From Clostridiales bacterium NK3B98 (lineage in GTDB: Bacteria > Bacillota > Clostridia > Oscillospirales > Oscillospiraceae): a stretch of 64,000 nt of DNA. Each line of letters opens with the position of its first letter. Within the stretch, counting starts at the first letter, position 1. The translations under genes and the position numbers were made by a program. This document shows, one piece after another, positions 51,423 through 59,189 of this stretch. The DNA is taken from NCBI GenBank assembly GCA_000421005.1, contig ATWA01000001.1:62001-126000 (forward strand), in the 5' to 3' direction. Under the pieces are notes generated by a model. That model ran no database searches. It was not told the origin of the DNA and saw nothing but the letters and a program-made list of their open reading frames with translations.

Positions 51423-51491
51423 GCCCCGCCTCCCTGTGAGGCGGGGCGCCTGTCCAAGCTATTTTGCCATCTGTCAGGATGGTTTGGACAG
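51423..51491 (+). promoter_or_regulatory. Hairpins between the two GH3 genes
   Basis: GCCCCGCCTC (51423-51432) pairs with GAGGCGGGGC (51438-51447) without a T-tract. Next, CTGTCCAA (51450-51457) pairs with TTGGACAG (51484-51491) around an inner CCATC/GATGG stem. The two may partially terminate or stabilise the transcript, giving unequal expression of the two enzymes; the effect is inferred. Confidence 0.4.
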
Positions 51492-51525
51492 ACCGTATCA
51501 TCGCATTGAGAAAGGAAGGAAAACC

Positions 51526-53955
51526 ATGCTGAACCATCAAGACGTGATCTCCAAAATGTCACTGGAGCAAAAGTGCTTTCTCCTCTCCGGCAAGGACTTC
51601 TGGTCCTCCCGGGCCTATCCCTCTGTGGGCGTGCCCTCCATGACTCTGTCCGACGGTCCTCACGGCATCCGCAAGCAGGAGGGCGCAGGTGACCAGCTTG
51701 GATTAAACGGCTCCGTTCCCGCCACCTGCTTCCCCACTGCCGCCACCATGGCCAATAGCTGGGACCCGGCGCTGGGGGAGGAAATGGGCAGGTATCTGGG
51801 CGAAGAGGCGGCCAAGCAGGATGTGTGTGTCCTGCTCGGCCCCGGCTTGAACATGAAGCGCAGCCCCCTTTGCGGCCGTAACTTCGAGTATTTCTCCGAA
51901 GACCCCTACTTAGCTGGCAAGATGGCTGCTGGCTATGTCCGTGGCATCCAGTCTCAGGGTGTGTCCGCTTGCCCCAAGCACTTTGCCGCAAACAACACTG
52001 AGCTGCGCCGTCAAGCGTCAGACTCCATCATGGACGAGCGCACCTTCCGGGAAATCTATCTGACTGGCTTTGAGATTGTGGTGAAGGAGTCCGACCCCAA
52101 GAGCATCATGTCCTCCTATAACTGCATCAACGGGGTCTACGCCAACGAAAACGAGCATCTCCTGCAGCACATCCTCCGGGACGAGTGGGGCTTCAAGGGC
52201 TTTGTGGTCTCCGACTGGGGCGCATCCAACGACTATGTGGAGGGCGTGCGGGCAGGCTCCCATCTGGAAATGCCCACCTGCGGCGGCGACTCCGGGGAGC
52301 AGCTGGTCAACGCAGTCAAGTCCGGCAAAATCAGCGAGGCGCTGGTAGATCAGCGGGTGGATGAGCTTTTGACAGTGGTATTCCCCACCCGAGCCGCCTG
52401 CGATGCGGTGATGGGTCAGAAGTTCGACGTGGACGAGCATCACGCCATGGCCATGAAGGCCAGCGAGCAGTCTATCGTTCTGCTGAAAAACGAGAAGAAC
52501 ATCCTGCCCCTTGCCAAGGGCAGCAAGGTGGCCGTCATCGGCGAGTTTGCCCAGAAGGCCCGGTATCAGGGCGCAGGCTCCTCCGTGGTGAACTGCACCA
52601 AGCTGGATCACACCATGGATGTGATCGGCAACTTCGACTTCGATGTGGTGGGCTTTGAGCCGGGCTACCCCCGTGTGGGCAAAGGGGATGCGGAGATGCA
52701 GTCCAGGGCGGTGGATTTGGCGAAAAAGGCGGACTATGTGCTGCTGTACATGGGTCTGGACGAGATCTCCGAGTCCGAGGGTCTTGACCGCTCCCACATG
52801 CACCTGCCCCAGAGCCAGATTGACCTGCTGAACGCGGTGTCCGCCGCCAATCCCAACGTGATTGTGGTCATGTCCGCCGGGTCTGCGGTGGAAATGCCCT
52901 GGCTGGAAAAGTGCAAGGCCATGGTACACGGATACCTCTGCGGTCAGGCGGGTGCCTCCGCCGTGCTCAAGGTGATTCTGGGCGAGGTGAACCCTTCCGG
53001 CAAACTCAGCGAGACCTATCCCATCAGCTATGATGAGGTGCCCTCCGCCCCCTACTTCCCGGCAAAAGAGCGGACGGTGGAATACCGGGAGGGTCTCTAC
53101 ATCGGCTACCGTTACTATGAGACGGCCAGAGTGCCGGTGCTGTTCCCCTTCGGCTTCGGTCTCTCCTATACTACCTTCCAGTACAGCGGCATGAAGGTGG
53201 AGGGAAACAAAGTCACCTTCACCCTGACCAACACCGGAGACCGGGACGGCGCAGAAGTGGCACAGCTCTACGTCCACGCCAGAAAGCCCAATATCTACCG
53301 CCCTGCCAAGGAGCTGAAGGGCTTTGCCAAGGTGTTTCTGAAAGCCGGGGAGAGCAAGGAAGTTTCCATCGAATTGGACGACAAGGCGTTTCGGTACTTC
53401 AATACCAAGACGGACAGGTTCGAGATTGACGGCGGTGAGTACGATATCCTCATCGGCGCTTCTGTGCAGGACATCAAGCTGCGCCAGACCGTCACCGTTC
53501 AGGGAACGGACGCAGAACTGCCTTACGATATGACCGACCTGCCCAGCTACGAGGTGGCGGACATCCTCCGGGTGTCGGATCAGGAGTTTGAAAAGCTGCT
53601 GGGACATCCCATTCCCGACGGGCATTGGAGCGGCACCCTCACCATGAATGACGCTATCTGCCAGCTCTACTACGCCAAGAGCCTGAAAGCCCGGCTGGTG
53701 TACAAGCTGCTCACTTCCCTGCTGGAAAAGAGCATCCGCAAGGGTGAGCCGGACTTGAACATCACCTTTATCTACAATATGCCCTTCCGTGCCATCGGCA
53801 AAATGGCAGGGGGCATGGTGAGTCAGGAGATGTGCGAGAGCATCCTCACCATTGTCAACGGTCATGCCATCGCCTTCTTCAAGGGTCTGGGCGGGCTGAT
53901 CGCCGGGTTCTTCCGGCAGCGCAAGCGCAATCAGATTGCGGATTCCCTGAATTGA
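51526..53955 (+). CDS. GH3 beta-glucosidase, cytoplasmic, with C-terminal extension
   Basis: An 809-residue GH3 enzyme in the standard order: catalytic barrel (TLSDGPHGIRKQ, GRNFEYFSEDPYLAG, PKHFAANNTELRR), nucleophile aspartate 230 in GFVVSDWGAS, the alpha/beta sandwich (SIVLLKNEKNILPLAKG), then the fibronectin-like domain. The last 130 residues (after about 680) are an extra, partly amphipathic helical region that is not part of the core fold. There is no signal peptide, so it probably hydrolyses imported oligosaccharides in the cytoplasm. AAGGAAGG precedes the ATG at 51526. Confidence 0.9.
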   Translation: MLNHQDVISKMSLEQKCFLLSGKDFWSSRAYPSVGVPSMTLSDGPHGIRKQEGAGDQLGLNGSVPATCFPTAATMANSWDPALGEEMGRYLGEEAAKQDVCVLLGPGLNMKRSPLCGRNFEYFSEDPYLAGKMAAGYVRGIQSQGVSACPKHFAANNTELRRQASDSIMDERTFREIYLTGFEIVVKESDPKSIMSSYNCINGVYANENEHLLQHILRDEWGFKGFVVSDWGASNDYVEGVRAGSHLEMPTCGGDSGEQLVNAVKSGKISEALVDQRVDELLTVVFPTRAACDAVMGQKFDVDEHHAMAMKASEQSIVLLKNEKNILPLAKGSKVAVIGEFAQKARYQGAGSSVVNCTKLDHTMDVIGNFDFDVVGFEPGYPRVGKGDAEMQSRAVDLAKKADYVLLYMGLDEISESEGLDRSHMHLPQSQIDLLNAVSAANPNVIVVMSAGSAVEMPWLEKCKAMVHGYLCGQAGASAVLKVILGEVNPSGKLSETYPISYDEVPSAPYFPAKERTVEYREGLYIGYRYYETARVPVLFPFGFGLSYTTFQYSGMKVEGNKVTFTLTNTGDRDGAEVAQLYVHARKPNIYRPAKELKGFAKVFLKAGESKEVSIELDDKAFRYFNTKTDRFEIDGGEYDILIGASVQDIKLRQTVTVQGTDAELPYDMTDLPSYEVADILRVSDQEFEKLLGHPIPDGHWSGTLTMNDAICQLYYAKSLKARLVYKLLTSLLEKSIRKGEPDLNITFIYNMPFRAIGKMAGGMVSQEMCESILTIVNGHAIAFFKGLGGLIAGFFRQRKRNQIADSLN

Positions 53956-53964
53956 GGTGGAAAT

Positions 53965-54516
53965 ATGAGTAAATTTGCAGAAAAGCACCCGAAAGCGGCG
54001 GCGTGGATTCGGGAGGGCGGACTGTTCATCATTTTCAGTTACGTCGTCACCTTCTTCAAGTACCTGCTGCTCACCTTCCTGCCCGGCTTCTTCACCAACC
54101 TTGTGGGACAGGTGGAGTGGACATGGCCGGGGATTCAGGTGGAGATGTTCGGCGTGCCCTTTACGCTGGCCATTATCGGCAACTCTCTGGCGGACGGGGG
54201 TCTGGCCTTCACGCTGGCCAACTATACCTCCATCTTTTTGGGTGAGTGCGTCAACTTCCCCCTGCAGAGAAATGTCACCTTCCGCAGCCATGGGCCTTTG
54301 GTGCCTCAGATTCTCTGCCATCTGGCGGGCACTATCGGGGTCATGCTGGTGATGAACCTGTTCACCTGCATCTGGAACCCGGTGACGGCGGCCTTCGGCG
54401 TGCCCGATGCGGTGCGGAATATCGTCACCACCATCGCCACCGGCGGCGTTGCCATGGTGATTATCTTTGCCATTGACAAGACCATCTTTGCCCCGGGATT
54501 TGGGGAGAAAAAATAA
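53965..54516 (+). CDS. GtrA-like membrane protein
   Basis: A 183-residue membrane protein with four hydrophobic helices. The motif GECVNFPLQRNVTFR between helices 3 and 4 region matches the GtrA family, whose members move or present lipid-linked sugars (undecaprenyl-phosphate-linked glucose in phage O-antigen conversion). Ten bases separate it from the GH3 gene, with GAGGTGG before the ATG, so it belongs to the same operon. What lipid it handles here is unknown. Confidence 0.75.
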   Translation: MSKFAEKHPKAAAWIREGGLFIIFSYVVTFFKYLLLTFLPGFFTNLVGQVEWTWPGIQVEMFGVPFTLAIIGNSLADGGLAFTLANYTSIFLGECVNFPLQRNVTFRSHGPLVPQILCHLAGTIGVMLVMNLFTCIWNPVTAAFGVPDAVRNIVTTIATGGVAMVIIFAIDKTIFAPGFGEKK

Positions 54517-54528
54517 CAGAAAACAGCC

Positions 54529-54563
54529 AACCGGCGTGCCGTTCTCATGCGGTACGCCGGTTT
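54529..54563. terminator. Hairpin between the GH3-GtrA operon and the kinase-like gene
   Basis: AACCGGCGTGCCG and CGGTACGCCGGTT pair (one G-T pair). T-runs are weak on the plus strand and modest on the minus strand, so it is probably a bidirectional terminator of average strength. Confidence 0.6.
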
Positions 54564-54581
54564 CGTGTGTCTTGTGTGTTA

Positions 54582-55646
54582 TTACATATCATCACTGTTG
54601 AAGCAGGAATAGGGCAGCACGCCGCTCAGCTCCCGCAGCACCACAGGCCAACTGCTTGCGGGGGCAGCAGGAAAGGGGGTGGAGCGCAGCACCGTACCGG
54701 AGGAAGACGCTGCAAGGGGAAGGGAGAAGGTTGCCCGAAGACCCCGGCGGCGGTTGGACAGCACCAGTGCCCCGTGGTGCAGACGGGCGATTCGGCTGCA
54801 CACCAGCAGCCCCAGATGCAGGGAGGGGAAGGTGCTGGGGTCGTCCGGGGCAGGCTGGAAGGCATCCCGGAGCTGAGCGGGGGTCATGCCGGGACCGTCG
54901 TCCAGTACGCTGATATGGGCCATGTTTCCCCGGCGCTCCAGACGCAGCTCCAAATGCCCTTTGCGGTGGGTGGCAGCCAGTGCGTTGGCAACCAGATTAT
55001 AGATCAGGATATGCACATACTGCACGTCACAGTTGGCATAGAGGGGAGCCTTATGGCCGCTAAAGGTGAGGACAGCCTCGGTGGAGGCAAGCACCGACTC
55101 CAGCTGCACCACGGCCGCCTGACATACCTCCCCCAGATCCACGTTGATCTCGTCAAAGTCGTAGGGAGGCAGATCCTCCGGCAGGGAGATCAGCTCCATA
55201 TACCGGGCAAGGCGAATCATCCGCAGCTTTGCCCGGTTGATGCGGGCGAAGCAGTCCTCGCTGGCGGCGTATTGAAAGGGGGAGAGCATTTGCTCCAGCT
55301 CTGCGGCGGCGGCGTTGATGGAGCCCAGCGGCTCCCGGATACGGGCGGAGAGCAGACCCAGCCTGTCGTCAGAGACCAATGCTTTTGTCACAATGGGCGT
55401 GAGACGGAGCAGCAGAGCGGAGCCCCACTGCCAGCAGAGCACGTTCCAGTCCTGACGAGGGGAGTGAAGCGCCCCTGCGCCGGGCAGCAGAAGCCCCTCC
55501 CAGTCCGGGGGAAATGCCTCCCCAATCTCCGGAAAAGCGTGGGAAAAGGCGGGATTTCGGTATAGAATTCGGGTGTCCATGCAGCAGACCACCGGCTCTG
55601 GGGCGAGGTCAAAGGCATCGGACAGCGAAAGGTTTTGTTCAGGCAT
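54582..55646 (-). CDS. Histidine-kinase-like protein lacking the phospho-acceptor histidine
   Basis: A 354-residue soluble protein. Residues 1-90 look like a PAS-type sensor (LAPEPVVCCMDTRILYRNPA). Residues 93-190 form a helical dimerisation region. The C-terminus has a GHKL ATPase fold with NLVANALAAT and VLDDGPGMTPAQLRDAF. At the H-box the sequence is LSARIREPLGSI, where active kinases have S-H-E-L-R-T-P-L, so the histidine position (101) is alanine. It is probably a signalling scaffold or a kinase acting on another partner. No response regulator is adjacent. Ribosome site GGAGGAG precedes ATG 55646. Confidence 0.78.
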   Translation of the reverse strand: MPEQNLSLSDAFDLAPEPVVCCMDTRILYRNPAFSHAFPEIGEAFPPDWEGLLLPGAGALHSPRQDWNVLCWQWGSALLLRLTPIVTKALVSDDRLGLLSARIREPLGSINAAAAELEQMLSPFQYAASEDCFARINRAKLRMIRLARYMELISLPEDLPPYDFDEINVDLGEVCQAAVVQLESVLASTEAVLTFSGHKAPLYANCDVQYVHILIYNLVANALAATHRKGHLELRLERRGNMAHISVLDDGPGMTPAQLRDAFQPAPDDPSTFPSLHLGLLVCSRIARLHHGALVLSNRRRGLRATFSLPLAASSSGTVLRSTPFPAAPASSWPVVLRELSGVLPYSCFNSDDM

Positions 55647-55692
55647 AGGCTCCTCCACAGGAAGATGAGAAAAAGGTCGAATTCCGCTTTTC

Positions 55693-55721
55693 AGTATAGC
55701 AAAAGCAAGGGCGGCAGGCAA
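55693..55721 (-). promoter_or_regulatory. Promoter of the kinase-like gene
   Basis: On the minus strand TTGCCT (55721-55716), 17 bp, TATACT (55698-55693), 46 bp before the start codon. Confidence 0.75.
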
Positions 55722-55800
55722 GTGGTTTCACCTCTGAATGATTAGCATAACCCACTCCTTCCATCCTATACCGGGAGAGAAAAAAGGTGCCCCAAACAAC

Positions 55801-55837
55801 AGAAAAACCCCTGTTTCCCAAGAAGGGGACAGGGGTT
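55801..55837 (-). terminator. Terminator after the amidase gene
   Basis: On the minus strand AACCCCTGT pairs with ACAGGGGTT, followed by TTTCTGTTGTTT. It overlaps the stop codon region. Confidence 0.85.
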
Positions 55838-56487
55838 CAGGAATCAACCTCATCACGGAAGGCCTCCCAGGCGTCCGGATGCTCCACATAGTACAGCGGG
55901 CACAGCTTGCCGGTGACGTCATAGTGGCGAATCACCTGCTCCCGTTTCAGACCGTAGCGGGAGGTGAGATAGCGGGTCAGCTCCACCAGAGCGTGATAGG
56001 TTTCGTCGGTGAATGCCCCGTCCTCGCCGGGGTGACAGCACTCAATGGAGATGGTGTCGGCGTTGCGGTCATTGGAGCAGTAGGCCATCTCGTCCAGCGG
56101 CACACACTGAATGACCTCCCCGTCCAGCCCGATGACGAAATGGGCGCTGGCGTGGGTCTCGTGGGTCTCTGCCAGAGAGGCGAAATAGTTGCGGTTCTGG
56201 GCGGCGGTGGTGCCTGCGTTGCCCACATAGTGCACCACCACGCCGTTGACCTGCTCCAGGGCAAGCCCCGGGCGGGAGTAGTCATTCACCGGAAGCAAAT
56301 CCACCTTCACCCAGTCCGGCAGAACGGCGCCGGTATCCCGTAAAGGCTGCGAGGCGGCAGGGGCGGTGCAGCGCCCTAACCCAAACCCCAGCAGAAAGAC
56401 GGTCAGCAGCAGGGAGAAAAGCAATCCCAGAGAGTAACCTCTCCGTTTGGGCCGGCGGCGTGGCGTGGTATGGACAGAATTCGACAT
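55837..56487 (-). CDS. Membrane-anchored N-acetylmuramoyl-L-alanine amidase (Amidase_2 type)
   Basis: A 216-residue cell-wall hydrolase. A single N-terminal membrane anchor (YSLGLLFSLLLTVFLLGFGLG) follows a basic start and holds the catalytic domain outside the membrane. Zinc-binding residues of the amidase fold are visible: histidine in GVVVHYVGNAG, HFVIGLDGEVIQCVP, and HYDVTGKLCP at the end. It probably cleaves peptide stems from muramic acid, in remodelling or spore-related processes. ATG 56487 has AAGGAGGGGAG upstream. Confidence 0.88.
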   Translation of the reverse strand: MSNSVHTTPRRRPKRRGYSLGLLFSLLLTVFLLGFGLGRCTAPAASQPLRDTGAVLPDWVKVDLLPVNDYSRPGLALEQVNGVVVHYVGNAGTTAAQNRNYFASLAETHETHASAHFVIGLDGEVIQCVPLDEMAYCSNDRNADTISIECCHPGEDGAFTDETYHALVELTRYLTSRYGLKREQVIRHYDVTGKLCPLYYVEHPDAWEAFRDEVDS

Positions 56488-56572
56488 GGGCTCCCCTCCT
56501 TTTTGCTGATGATACACTTCTTTTTTGTCAAAAGGATTTAGCCGGGATGAAGCTTTTATGAAGATGGAGAGG

Positions 56573-57085
56573 TCAGCTCATCCGCTTGTGGGAGCCAAAG
56601 CCCAGCAGATACCAGAAGCTGCTCAACAGCACCAGCAGCATCAATGCCACAAATACCCCGGCACATACACCGCCAAAGTCAATCCAGACATCCCGCACAC
56701 TGGGCCCCCGCCCGGGCACAAAACTCTGGATCAGCTCGTCGGTGTTGGCGATGAGCAGCCCGAGAAACAGCGGCCAGCTGATGTGGCGGATATAATGCCG
56801 GGTGTAGACCCGCAGACACAGGGTGAACCAGAACCCGGACATGGCAAACTCCGCAAAGTGCGCCAGCTTGCGCACCACCGCCTCCCGGAGAGGGGGAATG
56901 TCCAGAGCGGCAAGAAATTTGTTCAGCAGGGCGGTAATCTGCCCGCTGCGGGCGGAGGATGCGGCGGCAAGCTCCAGTGAGTTGCTGAAAATGAAATAGA
57001 CGGAGTAGAGAGCAAAAAAGGTAAAGATGATACGAAACAGAATGAGCAGAGCGGATTTCACGCCGCCGCTTTTGGGTTCAGCCAT
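56573..57085 (-). CDS. VanZ family membrane protein
   Basis: A 170-residue protein with four to five membrane helices. The conserved VanZ block is present: RKLAHFAEFAMSGFWFTL, TDELIQSFVPGRGPSVRDV and WIDFGGVCAGV. VanZ-like proteins are linked to teicoplanin tolerance or to envelope functions, with unknown biochemistry. Here it lies upstream of an amidase gene, with its own promoter at 57117-57145, and is divergent from the XRE regulator. Confidence 0.88.
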   Translation of the reverse strand: MAEPKSGGVKSALLILFRIIFTFFALYSVYFIFSNSLELAAASSARSGQITALLNKFLAALDIPPLREAVVRKLAHFAEFAMSGFWFTLCLRVYTRHYIRHISWPLFLGLLIANTDELIQSFVPGRGPSVRDVWIDFGGVCAGVFVALMLLVLLSSFWYLLGFGSHKRMS

Positions 57086-57116
57086 ATTGCTCCCTCCTTT
57101 CCATGCGTTTCCTGTG

Positions 57117-57145
57117 ATTATAGAGAAAACATCCTCTGCTGGCAA
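57117..57145 (-). promoter_or_regulatory. Promoter of the VanZ gene
   Basis: On the minus strand TTGCCA (57145-57140), 17 bp, TATAAT (57122-57117). Confidence 0.8.
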
Positions 57146-57169
57146 GTGAAAAAAGTGTTAAGAAATGAG

Positions 57170-57242
57170 TTGACAAGAATCTTTGTCAGTGGTATCCTTC
57201 TTTTGACAAGAAAGATTGTCAAATTGACAGGAAACTATGTCA
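57170..57242 (+). promoter_or_regulatory. XRE-gene promoter with three TGACA-N8-TGTCA operators
   Basis: TTGACA (57170-57175), 17 bp, TATCCT (57193-57198) form the promoter. Three identical half-site pairs TGACA-N8-TGTCA occupy 57171-57188, 57204-57221 and 57225-57242, the first covering the -35 box and the last ending 16 bp before the start codon. The second and third are 21 bp apart, two helical turns. The XRE protein encoded just downstream is the obvious candidate ligand, giving autoregulation. Confidence 0.85.
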
Positions 57243-57258
57243 GACAGGAGGGGAGCAA

Positions 57259-57468
57259 ATGCCCTTACAGAACCGATTGAAGGAGCACCGGGCAAGGCTG
57301 GGGCTGAATCAGCAGGAGATGGGCAGGCGGATTGGCGCCTCCCGGCAGACGGTGAGCCTGATCGAGCGGGGAGACTACTCCCCTTCGGTGACGCTGGCAC
57401 TGAAAATCGCAAAGGTGTGCGGCGTGCGGGTGGAGGACGTGTTTCAATACGAGGAGGAAGAGCCATGA
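57259..57468 (+). CDS. XRE family transcriptional regulator
   Basis: A 69-residue protein consisting of one helix-turn-helix domain (LGLNQQEMGRRIGASRQTVSLIERGDYSPSV; core QQEMGRRIGASRQTVSLIE) and the tail GVRVEDVFQYEEEE. Minimal XRE regulators of this type usually sit before a membrane-protein gene, which they control. ACAGGAGGGGAG lies upstream of the ATG. Its promoter carries three matching palindromes, so autoregulation is likely. The stop overlaps the next start by 4 bp (ATGA). Confidence 0.92.
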   Translation: MPLQNRLKEHRARLGLNQQEMGRRIGASRQTVSLIERGDYSPSVTLALKIAKVCGVRVEDVFQYEEEEP

Positions 57469-58271
57469 ACCAGCGCCAGGAGGAAATTCGCAGAGAGGAT
57501 CAAAGGTACCGGGGCAGGTTCCGACGGATGATGCTCCTGTCACTGGCAGGCGGCTTGGTGCTGGGACTGAGTGCGGTGAAGCTGTGGGGACTGGATGAGG
57601 AGAGCAAAGTGTGGTTTTCCACCACGGTGATTCCGGTGCTTGGCTGCGCCGTGGTGTGGCTGTGCGGAGGGGTGCAATGGATTGCCGGGGCGGTGCTGCG
57701 GCGCAAAAGCGTCCAGAGCATCGAAAACGCCCAGACGCTGGACGACGAGGGCAGAGAAGCGGCGCAGGAGGCGGTGGAGCAGCCGCTGAACCTGCTCCTG
57801 TCCCTATGCGCCCTGAGCTGCACGTCTGCCTTTACCGGCATGGGGCTGGCGGTAGCCGGATTCCGGAGCGAGGAAGCGGTAATGTCCGGGGTGTCGGTTG
57901 GCGTGGCCGCCGTTGTGGGGCTGTGGGTCTTTCTGGCGGTGATGCTCCACTATCAGCGGTGGGCCATCAACTTCATCAAGGAGCAGAACCCGGAGAAGCG
58001 GGGCTCGGTGTATCAGACTGACTTTAACAAGACCTGGGTGGAAAGCTGCGACGAGGCAGAGCGGGCGCAGATCTACCGGGCGGGCTATGCGGGATACCGG
58101 GCGGCGGTGATGACCTGTCTGGTGCTGTGGGTGCTGTCTGTGATGGGCATTGTGGCAGGGCTGCTGAGCTGGACCACAGTGCTGTTTGTGGGGATCATCT
58201 GGATCGCCTCTCAGGTGGGTTATATAAAAAGCGCCGCAAAACAGGGAAAATCCGGAACAAGTGCATATTGA
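57465..58271 (+). CDS. DUF3169-like membrane protein paired with the XRE regulator
   Basis: A 268-residue protein with about six hydrophobic helices in pairs (LSLAGGLVLGLSAVKLWG, VIPVLGCAVVWLCGG, LLLSLCALSCTSAFTGMGL, SVGVAAVVGLWVFLAVM, MTCLVLWVLSVMGIVAGLL, VLFVGIIWIASQVGYI) and a charged central loop with RRKSVQSIENAQTLDDEGRE. The layout and the overlap with an XRE gene fit the DUF3169 family. The biochemical role is unknown; I infer a regulator/membrane-effector pair, possibly stress- or peptide-related. Confidence 0.72.
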   Translation: MNQRQEEIRREDQRYRGRFRRMMLLSLAGGLVLGLSAVKLWGLDEESKVWFSTTVIPVLGCAVVWLCGGVQWIAGAVLRRKSVQSIENAQTLDDEGREAAQEAVEQPLNLLLSLCALSCTSAFTGMGLAVAGFRSEEAVMSGVSVGVAAVVGLWVFLAVMLHYQRWAINFIKEQNPEKRGSVYQTDFNKTWVESCDEAERAQIYRAGYAGYRAAVMTCLVLWVLSVMGIVAGLLSWTTVLFVGIIWIASQVGYIKSAAKQGKSGTSAY

Positions 58272-58283
58272 GGAGGAAGAAAA

Positions 58284-58703
58284 GTGCGTATTATGGCCAT
58301 TGACTACGGGGATGCCCGTACCGGCATTGCCATCTCCGACCCCTTCGGGATGCTGGCGGGGTTTACCACCGTCATCCATAGCTGGAAGGAGGACGAGGTA
58401 GCCGCCCAGATCGGGAAAATCATTGCAGAACATGGGGTGGAAGAGCTGGTGCTGGGCTATCCCAAGCATATGAACGACACCATTGGAGAGCGGGCGGAGC
58501 ACTGCGCCGCCTTTGGAGAGCGCCTCCGGGCAGAGACGGGGCTTCCAGTGACCCTTTGGGATGAGCGCAACACCACGGTAGATGCTCACCGTATCCTCTC
58601 AGAGAACAACCGCCACGGGAAAAAACGCCGCAACACGGTAGACGCAGTGGCGGCGACCCTGATTTTGGAGGGGTATCTGGCGTATCGGAAAAACCACCCC
58701 TGA
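58284..58703 (+). CDS. ruvX: Holliday junction resolvase-like / pre-16S rRNA nuclease YqgF
   Basis: A 139-residue RNase H-like nuclease of the YqgF/RuvX family, implicated in 16S rRNA 5'-end maturation. Active-site acids are in MAIDYGDARTGIAISD, ELVLGYPKHMN, LWDERNTTVDAHRIL and NTVDAVAATLILEGY. GTG at 58284 follows GAGGAGGAAG; ATG 58293 is an alternative. It often neighbours alaS and mltG; here it follows the XRE pair with a short gap. Confidence 0.93.
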   Translation: MRIMAIDYGDARTGIAISDPFGMLAGFTTVIHSWKEDEVAAQIGKIIAEHGVEELVLGYPKHMNDTIGERAEHCAAFGERLRAETGLPVTLWDERNTTVDAHRILSENNRHGKKRRNTVDAVAATLILEGYLAYRKNHP

Positions 58704-58730
58704 AAAGAGCAAAATTCCCCCGTTTCCCTC

Positions 58731-58759
58731 TTGACGAACGGCAAATTGCGTGGTATCCT
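58731..58759 (+). promoter_or_regulatory. Promoter of the rpmG-secE-nusG-rplK-rplA operon
   Basis: TTGACG (58731-58736), 17 bp, TATCCT (58754-58759). It leaves a leader of about 235 nt before rpmG. Confidence 0.72.
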
Positions 58760-58832
58760 AACCGTACCTGTGCGAATGGGCTTATTTGTGCTGCTTTTTA
58801 ACAGAACAAACCCCGTTCAAAGCGAGCGACGC

Positions 58833-58965
58833 AGCGCAGGGAGGCAGAAACCCTCTGTCGAATGCCCCATGCCGTTTGTCTCCCTTTGGGGAGTGGACTG
58901 CCGGACTTTGACAGATGTTTGCCCCGTTTTGGGCGGCTCTGCCGGAGTACCGGCATTTGATTTGC
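58833..58965 (+). promoter_or_regulatory. Structured leader of the rpmG operon
   Basis: The leader contains GGGAGGCA and TGTCTCCC arms, and TGCCGG (58940-58945) paired with CCGGCA (58950-58955) followed by TTTGATTT, which looks like an attenuator. An upstream TGCCGG copy (58899-58904) could compete for CCGGCA. No tRNA or known riboswitch was recognised in the 298-bp gap between ruvX and rpmG. Confidence 0.4.
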
Positions 58966-59001
58966 CCAGAACAACAAACAATTTCTAAGGAGGTGCCGAA
59001 C

Positions 59002-59166
59002 ATGGCGAAAGCCGGCGCACGGGTGAAGATCACCCTGAGATGCTCTGAATGCAAGCAGAGAAACTACAATACCAACAAGAACAAGAAGAACACCACCGAC
59101 CGTATCAAGCTGAACAAGTATTGTCCTTTCTGCCGTAAGCACACGGAACACGTTGAGACGAAGTAA
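59002..59166 (+). CDS. rpmG: 50S ribosomal protein L33, zinc form
   Basis: A 54-residue L33 with two CxxC pairs ([17 protein letters not shown] and [11 protein letters not shown]), so it is the zinc-dependent form. The ATG at 59002 follows AAGGAGGTG. Its place ahead of secE-nusG-rplK-rplA is typical. Paralogues lacking the cysteines often exist elsewhere in the genome and replace it under zinc limitation. Confidence 0.96.
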   Translation: MAKAGARVKITLRCSECKQRNYNTNKNKKNTTDRIKLNKYCPFCRKHTEHVETK

Positions 59167-59189
59167 GCGGAAAGGGTGCGAGTGTAGCA

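Noticed and set aside
48512-51991. A 1159-codon open frame on the minus strand opposite the GH3 genes
   Set aside because: It mirrors the codon pattern of the GH3 genes in a GC-rich genome, gives a histidine/glycine-rich low-complexity protein, and has no family resemblance.
52018-54321. A 767-codon minus-strand frame opposite the second GH3 gene
   Set aside because: Shadow frame caused by codon bias; no ribosome site or motif.
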